Shown one piece after another: positions 27,477-36,119 of a stretch of 64,000 bases of DNA (position 1 is the first letter of the stretch; each line of letters begins with the position of its first letter). Source of the DNA: Thioclava sp. ES.031 (lineage in GTDB: Bacteria > Pseudomonadota > Alphaproteobacteria > Rhodobacterales > Rhodobacteraceae); assembly GCF_002563775.1 (NCBI RefSeq), contig NZ_PDJO01000001.1:816001-880000 (forward strand), read 5' to 3'. The notes below the pieces were generated by a model, which was given only the letters and a program-made list of their open reading frames with translations, searched no databases and was not told where the DNA came from. The position numbers were made by a program, and so were the translations under genes.

Positions 27477-28223
27477 ATGACCGTCGAGACGCGGATCATC
27501 ATGGGAATGCCGATCACGCTCGACATCCCGAATTCCGAGGGCGCAGACATTCACGAAAGGGTGTTCGACGTCTTCAATGACGCCGATAAACGCTTCAGTC
27601 CCTTCCGCCCTGACAGCGAAGTTTCGCGCTTCAATTCGGGCGAGATCGACGCACCCGCACTCAGTTCCCAGATGCGCGACGTCCTGAAGATCGCGCATGG
27701 CATGCAAGAGACCACGGACGGGTATTTCGACATTAGGCGCGAGGATGGAACCATCGATCCCTCCGGTGTCGTGAAAGGATGGGCGATCCTCGGTGCGGCC
27801 AGACTGCTCGAGAGGGACGGGTTTGGGAATTTCTGCATCGACGCGGGCGGAGACATTCAGGTCGGCGGGCGCGATGCGCGCGACCGGGAGTGGTCGATCG
27901 GCATTCGCAATCCCTTCGATCCGCGCCAGATCGTCAAGGCGATCGCACCAAGAGGGCAGGGCGTGGCGACGTCGGGCAATTACGTCCGTGGCGATCATAT
28001 CTATGACCCGCATGACCGAACCCGCCGCATCGAAGGCCCCGTCAGCATCACCGTGATCGGACATGACGTTCTCGTCGCGGACCTGCACGCCACGGCGGCC
28101 TTCGCGATGGGCGAGCAGGGCATCTACTACATCGAAGCCCTCGACGGTGTCGAAGCCTACCAAATCCACCACGATGGAACGGCCGTGCAAACGACCGGTT
28201 TCAAGGAGTTTGTCTTCTCATGA
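27477..28223 (+). CDS. apbE: FAD:protein FMN transferase ApbE (module 1)
   Basis: The 248-aa enzyme moves FMN from FAD to a Thr in flavin carriers. ApbE blocks are MGMPITLDI, RFSPFRPDSEVSRFN, the substrate-loop DPSGVVKGWAILGAARLL, IDAGGDIQVGG and VATSGNYVRG. It is shorter than typical ApbE and begins directly at the catalytic domain, with no signal peptide or lipobox in view although its presumed target is exported. It overlaps the next gene by four bases (ATGA). Confidence 0.9.
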   Translation: MTVETRIIMGMPITLDIPNSEGADIHERVFDVFNDADKRFSPFRPDSEVSRFNSGEIDAPALSSQMRDVLKIAHGMQETTDGYFDIRREDGTIDPSGVVKGWAILGAARLLERDGFGNFCIDAGGDIQVGGRDARDREWSIGIRNPFDPRQIVKAIAPRGQGVATSGNYVRGDHIYDPHDRTRRIEGPVSITVIGHDVLVADLHATAAFAMGEQGIYYIEALDGVEAYQIHHDGTAVQTTGFKEFVFS

Positions 28224-29746
28224 TGAAACTGATCAGGCGTTCGCTGAATGGCGTCACCATGTATCGATTGATGGTCTATTACCTCGGAATCCTGTTTCTG
28301 GGCGGGGTTGCGGTCGGCATCATGGGAGCGGCCTTCCTCGATCCTGTCGGGCTTGTCGTGTCGCTCGTGCTCTCTGTCGCGAGCGCCTGGGTGACGAACC
28401 GGCTTTTCAGCTTTTTTCTGAAACTGCCGACGAACGCGGAATCCGTTCATATCACGGCCCTGATCCTCGCGCTCATCATGCCGCCAGCGGATTTCGCCGA
28501 TCCGATGACACTGGCCGCGATCGTGCTCGCGTCGGTCGCAGCGATTGCGTCGAAATTCATCCTGACGCTCGGGCATAAGCACATCTTCAACCCGGTAGCA
28601 ATCGGCGCGGTCGTTGCGGGGCTAGCGCTCAACACCCCGGCCTTGTGGTGGGTCGGGGGCACGCCACAGCTGTTGCCTCTGGTGATCCTCGGCGGGCTGC
28701 TCGTCGTCTACAAGATCGAGCGGCTCGGCATGATCGCTGTCTACATCCTGTCCAACCTCGCCGCCGTTCTGCTGACGACGCCGCCGGGCATGATGGGAAT
28801 GGCGCTGCAACAGACGCTCCTTTATTCGCCGCTGTTCTTCGCGGGTTTCGCGATGCTGACGGAGCCGCTGACGGCCGCGCATGGGCGCTGGTCGCGGCAT
28901 ATCTACGCCGCCATTGTCGGGGTTCTGTCTTCCTCGAATATCCATATCGGGACGATGTACTTCTCCCCCGAAATGGCCTTCCTCGTGGCGAATATCTACG
29001 CTTGGGCCGTCAGCCCCAAGGGGCGGTTCAAGATGAAGCTGATCGGTGTCGAGGAGATCGCCGCGAATTGCTACGAGTTCGTCTTTCAGTCGGATCGCGC
29101 CCTGAAATTCCGGGCGGGTCAGTATCTCGACTGGACGCTGGGGCTGTCGGGGTCTGACAAGCGCGGCAACCGCAGGCCCTTCACCATCGCCTCCGCACCC
29201 GGGGCCTCGGCCGTGCGGGTTGGCGTCAAGTTCAACCCTCATGGCAGCGCGTTCAAGCGGGGGCTTTTGCGGATGCAGGAAGGCGACACGATCTATGGCT
29301 CGCAGATCGCGGGCACATTCGTCCTGCCGCGGCAGCGCGAGAAGAAGCTCCTGTTCATCGCGGGCGGGATCGGCATTACCCCGTTTCGAAGCATGATCGC
29401 CGACCTTCTCGAGCGCGGCGAGAAGCGCGATATCGTTCTGGTCTACGCGAACAGGTCAGCAGACGAGATCGCCTATCGAGAGCTTCTGACGCGCGCGCGC
29501 AACGAATTGGGGATGAAGGTGGTCTACGCGGTGTCCGGAGAACCCGGCTCCGCCATATATGACGATGTTACGCTGGTGCAGGGCCGGATGGACGAGACGA
29601 AGTTGCGTGAATGCGTTCCCGATCTGGACGAACGGCACGTCTATGTGTCCGGCGCGAGCACCATGGTCTCCGGGTTTCTGAAAATGCTGCGCAAATGTGG
29701 CGTCCGTCGCAGATGGATTCACACCGACGCCTTTGCCGGGCTGTGA
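28220..29746 (+). CDS. NqrB/RnfD-like membrane domain fused to FAD/NAD(P) reductase
   Basis: The 508-aa protein has an N-terminal part (about 1-270) with roughly eight membrane helices and NqrB/RnfD features, including HITALILALIMPP and KHIFNPVAIGAVVAGL. The C-terminal part (about 275-508) is a ferredoxin-NADP reductase fold with RRPFTIASAPG for FAD, LLFIAGGIGITPFRSMI for the nucleotide and a terminal HTDAFAGL. It should carry electrons from cytosolic NAD(P)H across the membrane to the flavinylated FMN-bind protein. Such three-gene flavin-transfer sets are known from genome surveys, but the final acceptor here is unknown. Confidence 0.87.
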   Translation: MMKLIRRSLNGVTMYRLMVYYLGILFLGGVAVGIMGAAFLDPVGLVVSLVLSVASAWVTNRLFSFFLKLPTNAESVHITALILALIMPPADFADPMTLAAIVLASVAAIASKFILTLGHKHIFNPVAIGAVVAGLALNTPALWWVGGTPQLLPLVILGGLLVVYKIERLGMIAVYILSNLAAVLLTTPPGMMGMALQQTLLYSPLFFAGFAMLTEPLTAAHGRWSRHIYAAIVGVLSSSNIHIGTMYFSPEMAFLVANIYAWAVSPKGRFKMKLIGVEEIAANCYEFVFQSDRALKFRAGQYLDWTLGLSGSDKRGNRRPFTIASAPGASAVRVGVKFNPHGSAFKRGLLRMQEGDTIYGSQIAGTFVLPRQREKKLLFIAGGIGITPFRSMIADLLERGEKRDIVLVYANRSADEIAYRELLTRARNELGMKVVYAVSGEPGSAIYDDVTLVQGRMDETKLRECVPDLDERHVYVSGASTMVSGFLKMLRKCGVRRRWIHTDAFAGL

Positions 29747-29877
29747 TGGCGGCGGCCTCGATCCGGAGTGTATGCCGCGCTGTCTTGAAAGGCTCGATGA
29801 GAGCGCGATGAGCCGGGGATGCCGGATCTTGTGGTGCACGTAGGAGTGTCACGGGGGCGAGCCTGCGCGCAGGGCCA

Positions 29878-30687
29878 TCAGCCCCATGTCGATGGCTCAA
29901 GCTGGAAGAGTATCGACAGCTGTTCATAGACCGCAGGTTCGGCGTGTTTCAGCTCTGCCGGTCGCTCGAAGAAGGTCTCGACCAGAACCGCGAAGAACTC
30001 TTCCGGCCCCTCGGCGCCGTAGGCGTCTATCACAGTGCGGCGCCCGTGTTTGACGTGCTGAACATGGCGCTCGTAGGCCTCGGAGAATGGCACTGCCCAG
30101 CCCGCGAAGCTCTGCTCTTTGCTCAGCACCGGAATGCCGTCCGTGTGACCTGAAAGATCGTCTAGCTGGTGGGCGAACTCATGCAGGACGACGTTGTGGC
30201 CATCATGATCGTTGGAGGCGCCCCACCGGGTGTGCTTCCAAGACAGAACGACCGGACCGCGCGCCCAGCTCTCCCCGGTCCGGATGGTCTCGCGTTCCGT
30301 CAGGACATAACCGCTACGCTGAGCCTGTCTGGACTTGAAGGCCCCGGGATAGATCAGGATGGTGCGAAGGTGATCGTACCAGCTGTCTGAATTCACGACG
30401 AGAAGACAGGCTTGGGCGGCGATAGAGAGCCGCATTTCCTCGGTCACTTCCAAGCCATTGCAGCCAAGGAATTCGACCTGATCCAGAAACAGGCTGATCT
30501 TGCCGTCGAGCCGGGCTTGCAGGTCGCCCGGCAGTCTTCGGATTAGCGGAACCTGCTGCTTCACGATGTGACGCTGACGCTCCGGCAGCGCAGTCGTCAG
30601 GAGTTGGGCTCGTTTGTGCCGCTTGAGCCAGAAGAACGCTCCAACGGCGCCTGCGACGATGACCATGAGGATCAGGAATATCGGCAT
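29878..30687 (-). CDS. mtfA: MtfA-type zinc metallopeptidase (M90)
   Basis: The 269-aa protein has one N-terminal membrane anchor (IFLILMVIVAGAVGAFFWLK) and the zinc-peptidase motif HEFAHQLD near residue 165, followed by a downstream EEFFAVLVETFFE that supplies further ligands. In E. coli, MtfA binds and inactivates the Mlc repressor and shows aminopeptidase activity. The E. coli protein is soluble, so the anchor is a variation seen in many alphaproteobacterial homologs. It is convergent with the flavin module. Confidence 0.9.
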   Translation of the reverse strand: MPIFLILMVIVAGAVGAFFWLKRHKRAQLLTTALPERQRHIVKQQVPLIRRLPGDLQARLDGKISLFLDQVEFLGCNGLEVTEEMRLSIAAQACLLVVNSDSWYDHLRTILIYPGAFKSRQAQRSGYVLTERETIRTGESWARGPVVLSWKHTRWGASNDHDGHNVVLHEFAHQLDDLSGHTDGIPVLSKEQSFAGWAVPFSEAYERHVQHVKHGRRTVIDAYGAEGPEEFFAVLVETFFERPAELKHAEPAVYEQLSILFQLEPSTWG

Positions 30688-31068
30688 TACCGCTGTCCAA
30701 TCTGGGCTGGTGTATCTGATGGCGTAGATAGTCGCTGAGGTTAATGCAACTGGCGCGGCTGCTGCGTCTGTTCATCAGGACGCTGGGCGCGAGAGCTTTT
30801 GCAAAGGGCGGTGGATGCCCGCTTTTCTGCATCGCCACTGCTCTAATCCGGCAGAGATGTCGCAGGTGGCTTGTTATGCTTGGCGACCATGCCTAACTGT
30901 CCAACAGGTATGAGGCAGAGACCTCATGCGATGGAGATTTTATGCAAGAGCCCCGGGCATAAGCCCGTTCCCGATCAAGTGATGCGGGAACGCCAGAACC
31001 AAAAGAACACTCACGCGCAACGCTGAGTGCCTCTGTTTCTGCACTCTCATAAAATCGAGACCAATCCC
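30688..31068. other. 381-bp gene-free region upstream of yjhX
   Basis: No protein-like frame is present. It contains a perfect 8-bp-arm inverted repeat at 30966-30992 (CGTTCCCG-N11-CGGGAACG), about 77 bp before the yjhX start, and a smaller CACTCA/TGAGTG dyad after it. These could be operators of an autoregulated toxin-antitoxin-like gene or a weak terminator. Confidence 0.45.
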
Positions 31069-31326
31069 TTGAATATCTCAAAGCACGAACAGCGTGTTTT
31101 GCATGAACTCGCCCTTGGCGGAGCAATCCACCATGAAAGAGGCGAGGGCGGCAAGATACGCGCCATCACCTGTTACACGCGCGACGGTTACGTCCTTTCG
31201 GATTGCACGCTCGACGTGTTTATGCGCCTGAGAAAACGGCGCTTCATCCGCTCGCAGAACGGCCAGCCTTATCGCGTGTCGCGGCAAGGCATCAAAGCCG
31301 TGCGCGCGCAGCTCAATCAACGATGA
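31069..31326 (+). CDS. yjhX: YjhX family protein (toxin-like)
   Basis: The 85-aa basic protein matches YjhX across its whole length: NISKHEQRVLHELALGGAI, CYTRDGYVLSDCTLDVFMR, RKRRFIRS and YRVSRQGIKAVRAQL. The start is a TTG, chosen because family members begin with Met-Asn-Ile-Ser; upstream in-frame codons are unrelated. YjhX is annotated as a putative toxin paired with the YjhQ acetyltransferase in E. coli. No YjhQ is nearby. A 65-codon frame with a strong ribosome-binding site follows 14 bp downstream. Confidence 0.85.
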   Translation: MNISKHEQRVLHELALGGAIHHERGEGGKIRAITCYTRDGYVLSDCTLDVFMRLRKRRFIRSQNGQPYRVSRQGIKAVRAQLNQR

Positions 31327-31340
31327 CAAACCGGAGGAGC

Positions 31341-31538
31341 ATGATCATGCGAACTTCAATCCCCTATGACGGTGGCGAAGACGCCACCGTCAGCCTGTTC
31401 AGGTCGAGCAGGTCTTCGCCAGCCGTGATGAAACCGGTCGCACGGCGCGATTTCCGCACCTGCCTGTTCTCTCCAGTCCCTTGCGCGCGGCGTCTTGCCG
31501 ACGGTCAGGGCAAGGTCCTGCGAGTGCGCAATCCGTGA
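31341..31538 (+). CDS. possible 65-aa protein downstream of yjhX
   Basis: An ATG follows a strong GGAGGAGC ribosome-binding site 14 bp after the yjhX stop and opens a 65-codon frame. The predicted protein is Arg- and Ser-rich with no recognisable domain. A perfect 11-bp hairpin lies within its first 20 codons, which argues that the segment may instead be a terminator region. If real, its place is that of a partner gene to yjhX. Confidence 0.35.
   Translation: MIMRTSIPYDGGEDATVSLFRSSRSSPAVMKPVARRDFRTCLFSPVPCARRLADGQGKVLRVRNP
31367..31392 (+). terminator. hairpin downstream of yjhX
   Basis: TGACGGTGGCG-AAGA-CGCCACCGTCA is a perfect 11-bp stem with a 4-base loop, 41 bp after the yjhX stop. No T-tract follows, so it is a weak terminator candidate or an mRNA-processing hairpin. 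Confidence 0.5.
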
Positions 31539-31817
31539 TCAAGGCCGTCGGAGCGAGAAAAGTGCCTCCCTGACGCGGTTGTTGCCCGCAATCGTGAACC
31601 TGATCCCCAAATGGTGAGCTACCCGACACGCGGCGCGGGCTTGTATCCTGATGGATCAATTCACTGCTATCGAAGCCAAAAGTCAGGAATTCCGCAATAA
31701 GTGGCGGCGGCTTCTTTTGTTAGCTAATAGGAATTCGAAACAATTTTTTTCACATAAGCTTTTTTACACAGGGTTACGGGCCGCGTCGCAAGTTCATTGG
31801 GCCCCGAAGGTATAGGG
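31539..31817. other. AT-rich intergenic segment
   Basis: From about 31690 to 31785 the sequence is conspicuously AT-rich, with poly-T runs of seven and six bases, in a GC-rich neighbourhood. It likely holds the promoter of the small gene at 31818 and may mark foreign DNA. No gene was recognised. Confidence 0.45.
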
Positions 31818-32033
31818 ATGGAAATCTATATGAGTGACGCGCCTATTGAAGTGGAATGTCTGGAAGATGGGGCGATCCGGCTGCGCAAAGGAAGCTGGTC
31901 GGACAAGGTGCCGCGCGCGCAGATCGAGCGTTGGGCGAACCACTATGAGCTGATGCATCACAATAACGGCTATGCCGGCTATCTCGAAATGGCGAATGCG
32001 CTACGGCGGGCTGCGGCGAAATTCTTTTCCTGA
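31818..32033 (+). CDS. 71-aa conserved-looking hypothetical protein
   Basis: The frame opens with MEIYMSDAPIEVECLEDG; a second ATG four codons on is an equally good start. The rest is a soluble alpha/beta sequence with a Lys/Arg-containing strand (IRLRKGSWSDKVPRAQIERW) and an aromatic helical tail (YAGYLEMANALRRAAAKFF). I do not recognise the family. A 13-bp-arm hairpin 37 bp downstream would close the transcript, which supports a real gene. Confidence 0.5.
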   Translation: MEIYMSDAPIEVECLEDGAIRLRKGSWSDKVPRAQIERWANHYELMHHNNGYAGYLEMANALRRAAAKFFS

Positions 32034-32353
32034 TCAGGTCGCGTGACCTTCAAGCTCGAAATCATCTGACAGGCGCGGCAGTCACTGCCGCGCCTGCTGC
32101 ATTCTTGATCGAACCATGCTGCGGCAGTCCCGAGACGCAGCGCACGGATCGTCGCGCGGTAACCTGCCTGCGCAGATAGTGCTGCCTGTCGTCCGTCAGC
32201 GCCCTGTCCGACGCTACCACGCTTGACGCATATCAAGGGCCCATAGCGGTCAATCCCTTAGCCTCTCTTCACTGCCGAGTATCGCGCCAGAGGCGTCTTG
32301 CACGACGCGGCCGATCGAGGCGGGTGTCTCGACGCGACCGAGGGAGGTCTCTT
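32034..32353. other. 320-bp gene-free region before the Lnt-like gene
   Basis: It contains the hairpin at 32070-32096 and the ribosome-binding site AGGGAGG at about 32340 for the next gene. No coding frame or further repeat was recognised. Confidence 0.45.
32070..32096 (+). terminator. perfect inverted repeat, probable terminator hairpin
   Basis: CAGGCGCGGCAGT-C-ACTGCCGCGCCTG has 13-bp arms around one base and would fold as an 11-bp stem with a small loop. It lies 37 bp after the small gene's stop. The following sequence has only a short T-rich segment (ATTCTT), so termination strength is uncertain. Confidence 0.55.
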
Positions 32354-33868
32354 ATGTCGATCGCGCGTGGAATCGGGCAGAAGCCTAGCGCAGTGACGGC
32401 CAGCTTGCTGTTCGTGGCGGGCTTTGGGCTGTTCATGTTCTGCCGACGCAGCGACTTCCTGCCGATGATCCCCGCGATGATCGTCGTGGCGCCGATCCTC
32501 ATCCTGCGCTTCAGCCGGACGCTGCCGTTCTGGCGCTCGGTGCTGCTGACGACGCTGGGGTTTGTGCTTGCCTTCAACATCTCGCTCTGGGGCATCTTCG
32601 ACATGGGTGACCCGAAGATCAGCCTGATCTTCAACATCGTCCGCTCGACGATGATCGCGCTGCTCTATGTCATCCCCTACTGGATCGACCGGGCCATCAC
32701 GCCACGGCTCGGCAACGGGCTGCATACGACGCTGGTGTTTCCGGCGGCGGTGACGGCGCTGATGTTCCTCTCCTCGATTGTGCCGCCGCTGAACGGGACG
32801 CAGGCCAAGAACGTCTTCGCCACCGCACCGCTGCCGCTTCTGCAAATCTACGCGCTGGCGGGCCTGTGGGGCTTCGTCTTCCTGTGGTCGTGGCTGGCGG
32901 CCATGGTGAACTACGCTTGGGAACGTAGCTTCGCGCGCCGCCCGACACTGGTTGCAGGCGTGGCGCTGATCGCAGTCTTCGGCGCGCTCTTCGCCTGGGG
33001 CGGGGTCCGGCTGATGACCGCACCGGAGACGCCCACCGTCCGCGTTGCCGCCGTTGTGATGCCAGCCGAGGAGGGCGGGCCGGAATCGATGGTCCAGGTC
33101 TTCGACGACCGGATGACCTCCCCCTATGCGCCGACCATGGCGCGGATCCGGGCGATGACGGCAGAGGCGGCGCAGGACGGCGCGCAGATCGTCGCCTTCA
33201 ACGAATTCGCGATCGTGGTCAGCGCCGATGACAACGAGCGCGCCCGGGCCGAATTCGCCCGCATTGCCGCCGACAACCACGTCTGGCTGGCGATCCCCTA
33301 TGCCTGGGTGCCCAAGACCGGAAAGGGCGAGAATCGCCAGATGCTGTTCGACGACACGGGCAATATCCGGGTCGATTACCAGAAGCGCTTCCTGCTCGGC
33401 CTCGGTGACATGGGCGAGACCGGGGTCTTCGTCAAAGGCCCCGAAGTCATCCAGACCGCCGACAGCCCATTTGGCCGGATCGCCGTCGCCATCTGCCGCG
33501 ACATGAGCTTTCCGCGTTTTGCGCTGCAGGCCGGGCGCGTCGGCGCCGACATCATGCTCACCGGCTCGCACGAGTTTCCCAAGGGGATCACGCTCAACGA
33601 CCCCTACCGCGCGGTCGAGAACGGCTTCACCCATATCCGGCCAACCTATGACGGGATCACCTATGCGATGGATCCTTACGGGCGCATTCTGGGGCAAATG
33701 GATCGCGGGATCGGGCAGGCCGGGATCATGATGGTCGACGTACCCATGGAAGGGGTCCGGACGCTCTATGGGCGCTTTGGCGACTGGCTCGGGTGGCTGT
33801 CGGTCGGGCTTGTCGGTCTGTTCGGGATGGGGGCCGTGATCTTTGGGCGTCGCGCGCGCACCGACTAG
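32354..33868 (+). CDS. Lnt-like membrane nitrilase (apolipoprotein N-acyltransferase-related)
   Basis: The 504-aa protein has about six N-terminal membrane helices (roughly 12-230), then a carbon-nitrogen-hydrolase domain with candidate triad Glu in AFNEFAIV, Lys in DYQKRFLLG and Cys in AICRDMSFP, and a final C-terminal membrane helix. This is the Lnt layout, with the catalytic domain in the periplasm. Sequence around the membrane part is unlike housekeeping Lnt, so it may acylate or hydrolyse something else. The start is set by GGGAGG 6-7 bases upstream. Confidence 0.75.
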   Translation: MSIARGIGQKPSAVTASLLFVAGFGLFMFCRRSDFLPMIPAMIVVAPILILRFSRTLPFWRSVLLTTLGFVLAFNISLWGIFDMGDPKISLIFNIVRSTMIALLYVIPYWIDRAITPRLGNGLHTTLVFPAAVTALMFLSSIVPPLNGTQAKNVFATAPLPLLQIYALAGLWGFVFLWSWLAAMVNYAWERSFARRPTLVAGVALIAVFGALFAWGGVRLMTAPETPTVRVAAVVMPAEEGGPESMVQVFDDRMTSPYAPTMARIRAMTAEAAQDGAQIVAFNEFAIVVSADDNERARAEFARIAADNHVWLAIPYAWVPKTGKGENRQMLFDDTGNIRVDYQKRFLLGLGDMGETGVFVKGPEVIQTADSPFGRIAVAICRDMSFPRFALQAGRVGADIMLTGSHEFPKGITLNDPYRAVENGFTHIRPTYDGITYAMDPYGRILGQMDRGIGQAGIMMVDVPMEGVRTLYGRFGDWLGWLSVGLVGLFGMGAVIFGRRARTD

Positions 33869-33896
33869 GATTTTGGATGAGGAGGGAGAGAGGCCG

Positions 33897-34085
33897 ATGG
33901 GCTTGCGACAGAAGAGACAGGAGTTGGTCGGACTGGTCGGCGCAATCGGCGTGGTGATCGCGATTGCCGGATTTGTCGGCGGCTACCTGAGCCCCGGCGC
34001 CACCATCGTCTGGACCTTGGGGGTCTGGATCGTCGGCACGATGCTGGTCCGCGTGTTCACCGATCCTCCCGGACCCGGCAAATGA
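33897..34085 (+). CDS. small two-helix membrane protein
   Basis: This 62-aa protein has a basic N-terminus (MGLRQKRQ) and two hydrophobic stretches, VGAIGVVIAIAGFVGGYL and IVWTLGVWIVGTMLV. It follows the Lnt-like gene by 28 bp behind a GGAGGGAGAG site, and its stop overlaps the ATG of the next gene by four bases. No family recognised. The tight coupling on both sides suggests it belongs to this transcript. Confidence 0.6.
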   Translation: MGLRQKRQELVGLVGAIGVVIAIAGFVGGYLSPGATIVWTLGVWIVGTMLVRVFTDPPGPGK

Positions 34086-35038
34086 AGGCCATGACCTATC
34101 ACCGCTACGGCGGGGCCGAGCAGCTGCGGCTTGCGGACCTGCCGGTGCCCGAGCCGGGCAAGGGCCAGCTTCGGCTCCGGGTAAGCGCCTGCGCAGTGAA
34201 CCTGTCGGATTGGGAATATCTCACGGGCGCGCCATTCTACGCGCGTATGGTCGGCGGATACTGGCGGCCGAAGCAACCGGTGCTGGGCTCGGATGTCGTG
34301 GGAATCGTCGACAAGCTCGGCCCCGACACTCCCGGCTTCGCGATCGGCGACCGGGTCATGGGGGACGTCGTCATGACCCGCGGCGGCTTCGCCAAATATG
34401 TCTGCGTGCCCTCTGAACTGATGGTGAAGGTGCCCGAGAGCCTGTCCGACGCGGTCGCCGCCTGTCTGCCGCAGGCGGGCGGCATCGCCGTCGCGGGGAC
34501 CGAAAATGTCACGGCAGGGGACAGGCTGCTGATCAACGGGGCCGGGGGCGGTTCGGGCACGATGGCGCTGCAACTGGCGAAGCAGGCGGGGGCCTTCGTG
34601 AGCGCGGTCGACAATGGCGGCAAGGTCGACTGGCTTCGCGCGCTCGGTGCGGACGAGGTGATCGATTATCGCGCACAGGACTTCGCCGAGACGGGGCGCA
34701 CCTGGGATCGCATCCTCGATATGGTGGCGACGCGCGGGCCGCGCCGCATCGCAAGGGCGCTCGCGCCGGGCGGCATCTACCGGGCGGTCGGCGGCGAGGT
34801 GCGCGTGCTCTTGTCGCTCCTGCTCGGTGGGGCGATCTACCGCGGGCGGCACAAATCGATCGGAATGCTGATGGTGCCCTCGGGGCGCGAACTGACCGCG
34901 CGCGTGGCGGCGCTGGCGCAGGCGGGGCGGATCGCGCCGCATCTCGAGGCGGAGCTGCCGCTGGCCGAGCTGCCGGAGGCACTGGCGCGCACCGGTCATG
35001 GCGAGGTCAGGGGCAAGATCGTGATCCGCCCGTCCTGA
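34082..35038 (+). CDS. MDR-superfamily NAD(P)-dependent oxidoreductase (quinone oxidoreductase-like)
   Basis: The 318-aa protein begins MKAMTYHRYGGAEQLRLADL and has the substrate-domain block GSDVVGIVDKLGPDTPGF and the nucleotide-binding segment LLINGAGGGSGTMALQLAK. It lacks the Cys-rich structural zinc site, as zinc-independent quinone oxidoreductases and related reductases do. It is coupled to the small membrane-protein gene. Its stop lies two bases from the stop of a second MDR gene on the other strand. Confidence 0.86.
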   Translation: MKAMTYHRYGGAEQLRLADLPVPEPGKGQLRLRVSACAVNLSDWEYLTGAPFYARMVGGYWRPKQPVLGSDVVGIVDKLGPDTPGFAIGDRVMGDVVMTRGGFAKYVCVPSELMVKVPESLSDAVAACLPQAGGIAVAGTENVTAGDRLLINGAGGGSGTMALQLAKQAGAFVSAVDNGGKVDWLRALGADEVIDYRAQDFAETGRTWDRILDMVATRGPRRIARALAPGGIYRAVGGEVRVLLSLLLGGAIYRGRHKSIGMLMVPSGRELTARVAALAQAGRIAPHLEAELPLAELPEALARTGHGEVRGKIVIRPS

Positions 35039-35040
35039 TC

Positions 35041-36012
35041 CTAGGGGATGTCGATCCTCACGATCCCGGTCTTCTGCCCGGTCTCGACATAGCGGAAGGC
35101 CTCGACGATCTCGTCCAGCCGATAGCGCCGGTCGAAGACGCCCCGGAACCGCCCCTCGGCCATCAGCCCGGCGAGGCGTCGCACGAAACCGGGGGCATTT
35201 TCGGGAAAGGGGAGCCGCACGCGTTTGCTGCCGGTAAGCGCGCACCAGCCGGAAAGGAGCAGGTGCGACCAGCCGGGGCCCAGATCGGTCGCCGTGAAGA
35301 TGCCGTCGGGCGTCAGCAGCGGGCGGCAGGCGCGCCACGAGGTCTTGCCCACCGCGTCCATGACAAGGTCGAAGCGCTCGCCGAGCGCGGTGAAATCCTC
35401 GGTCTCGTAATTCACCACCCGGTCGGCGCCCAGGCCCTGGGCCAATTCGAGGTGACGGGTTCCGACGACCGCCGTGACATGCGCCCCGCGCACCTTGGCA
35501 AGCTGAACCGCCGCCGAGCCGATGGCACCGGAGGCACCGTAGATCAGGCAGCGGGCGCCCTCGGACAGCAGGCTGGTGGTCGCGTCGGCATACCAGGCGC
35601 CTTCGCCCACCACAGCCTCGTCGAAGGCGAGATCGCCCGGGATTCGCGCCAACGGTCCATCGGCGGGCAGGCAGAGATATTGGGCATGGGCGCCGAACCT
35701 CTCGGGCGACAGGCCGAAGACCCGCTCCCCGGGCCGGAATGCGCTCACGCCATCGCCCAGGGCCTCGACCACGCCGGCGAAGTCCATCCCGAGCGTAGGC
35801 ATCTTAGGCCGCAAGAGCCCCGTCATCGCCCGCGCGAAGAAAGGATGGCCGCGCAACGTGGCCGTGTCGGTCCGGTTCACCGTTCCGGCATGGACCCGCA
35901 CCCGGATTTCGCCCGGTGCGGGCGCCGGGATGGGCACGTCGTCCAGCCAAAGCGTGTCAGGTGCTCCATAGCGGTCGCAAAGCACCGCAGTCATCGTTTC
36001 CGCGTCGGTCAT
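35041..36012 (-). CDS. MDR-superfamily NAD(P)-dependent oxidoreductase
   Basis: The 323-aa protein parallels its convergent neighbour: GMDFAGVVEALGDGVSAF, then CLIYGASGAIGSAAVQLAK for NAD(P) binding and a late FRGVFDRRYRLDEIVEAF typical of this MDR group. It has no structural-zinc cysteines. It is a distant paralog of the gene at 34082-35038. A single gene; the histidine-kinase gene lies downstream by 107 bp in the direction away from its start. Confidence 0.86.
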   Translation of the reverse strand: MTDAETMTAVLCDRYGAPDTLWLDDVPIPAPAPGEIRVRVHAGTVNRTDTATLRGHPFFARAMTGLLRPKMPTLGMDFAGVVEALGDGVSAFRPGERVFGLSPERFGAHAQYLCLPADGPLARIPGDLAFDEAVVGEGAWYADATTSLLSEGARCLIYGASGAIGSAAVQLAKVRGAHVTAVVGTRHLELAQGLGADRVVNYETEDFTALGERFDLVMDAVGKTSWRACRPLLTPDGIFTATDLGPGWSHLLLSGWCALTGSKRVRLPFPENAPGFVRRLAGLMAEGRFRGVFDRRYRLDEIVEAFRYVETGQKTGIVRIDIP

Positions 36013-36119
36013 TTTTCCAGACTATCAGCCGAACGTCGTCCGGCAAGTGACGCTGAGCAAGACGGGCTTCGGAACCGCGCGCCCCCCTCGGAACGTGACG
36101 GGGTTCGGCGCGTGGTTCG

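Noticed and set aside
31399..31659. 86-codon minus-strand frame near yjhX
   Set aside because: Pro/Arg/Ser-rich, no ribosome-binding site, overlaps the hairpin and the better-supported plus-strand frame.
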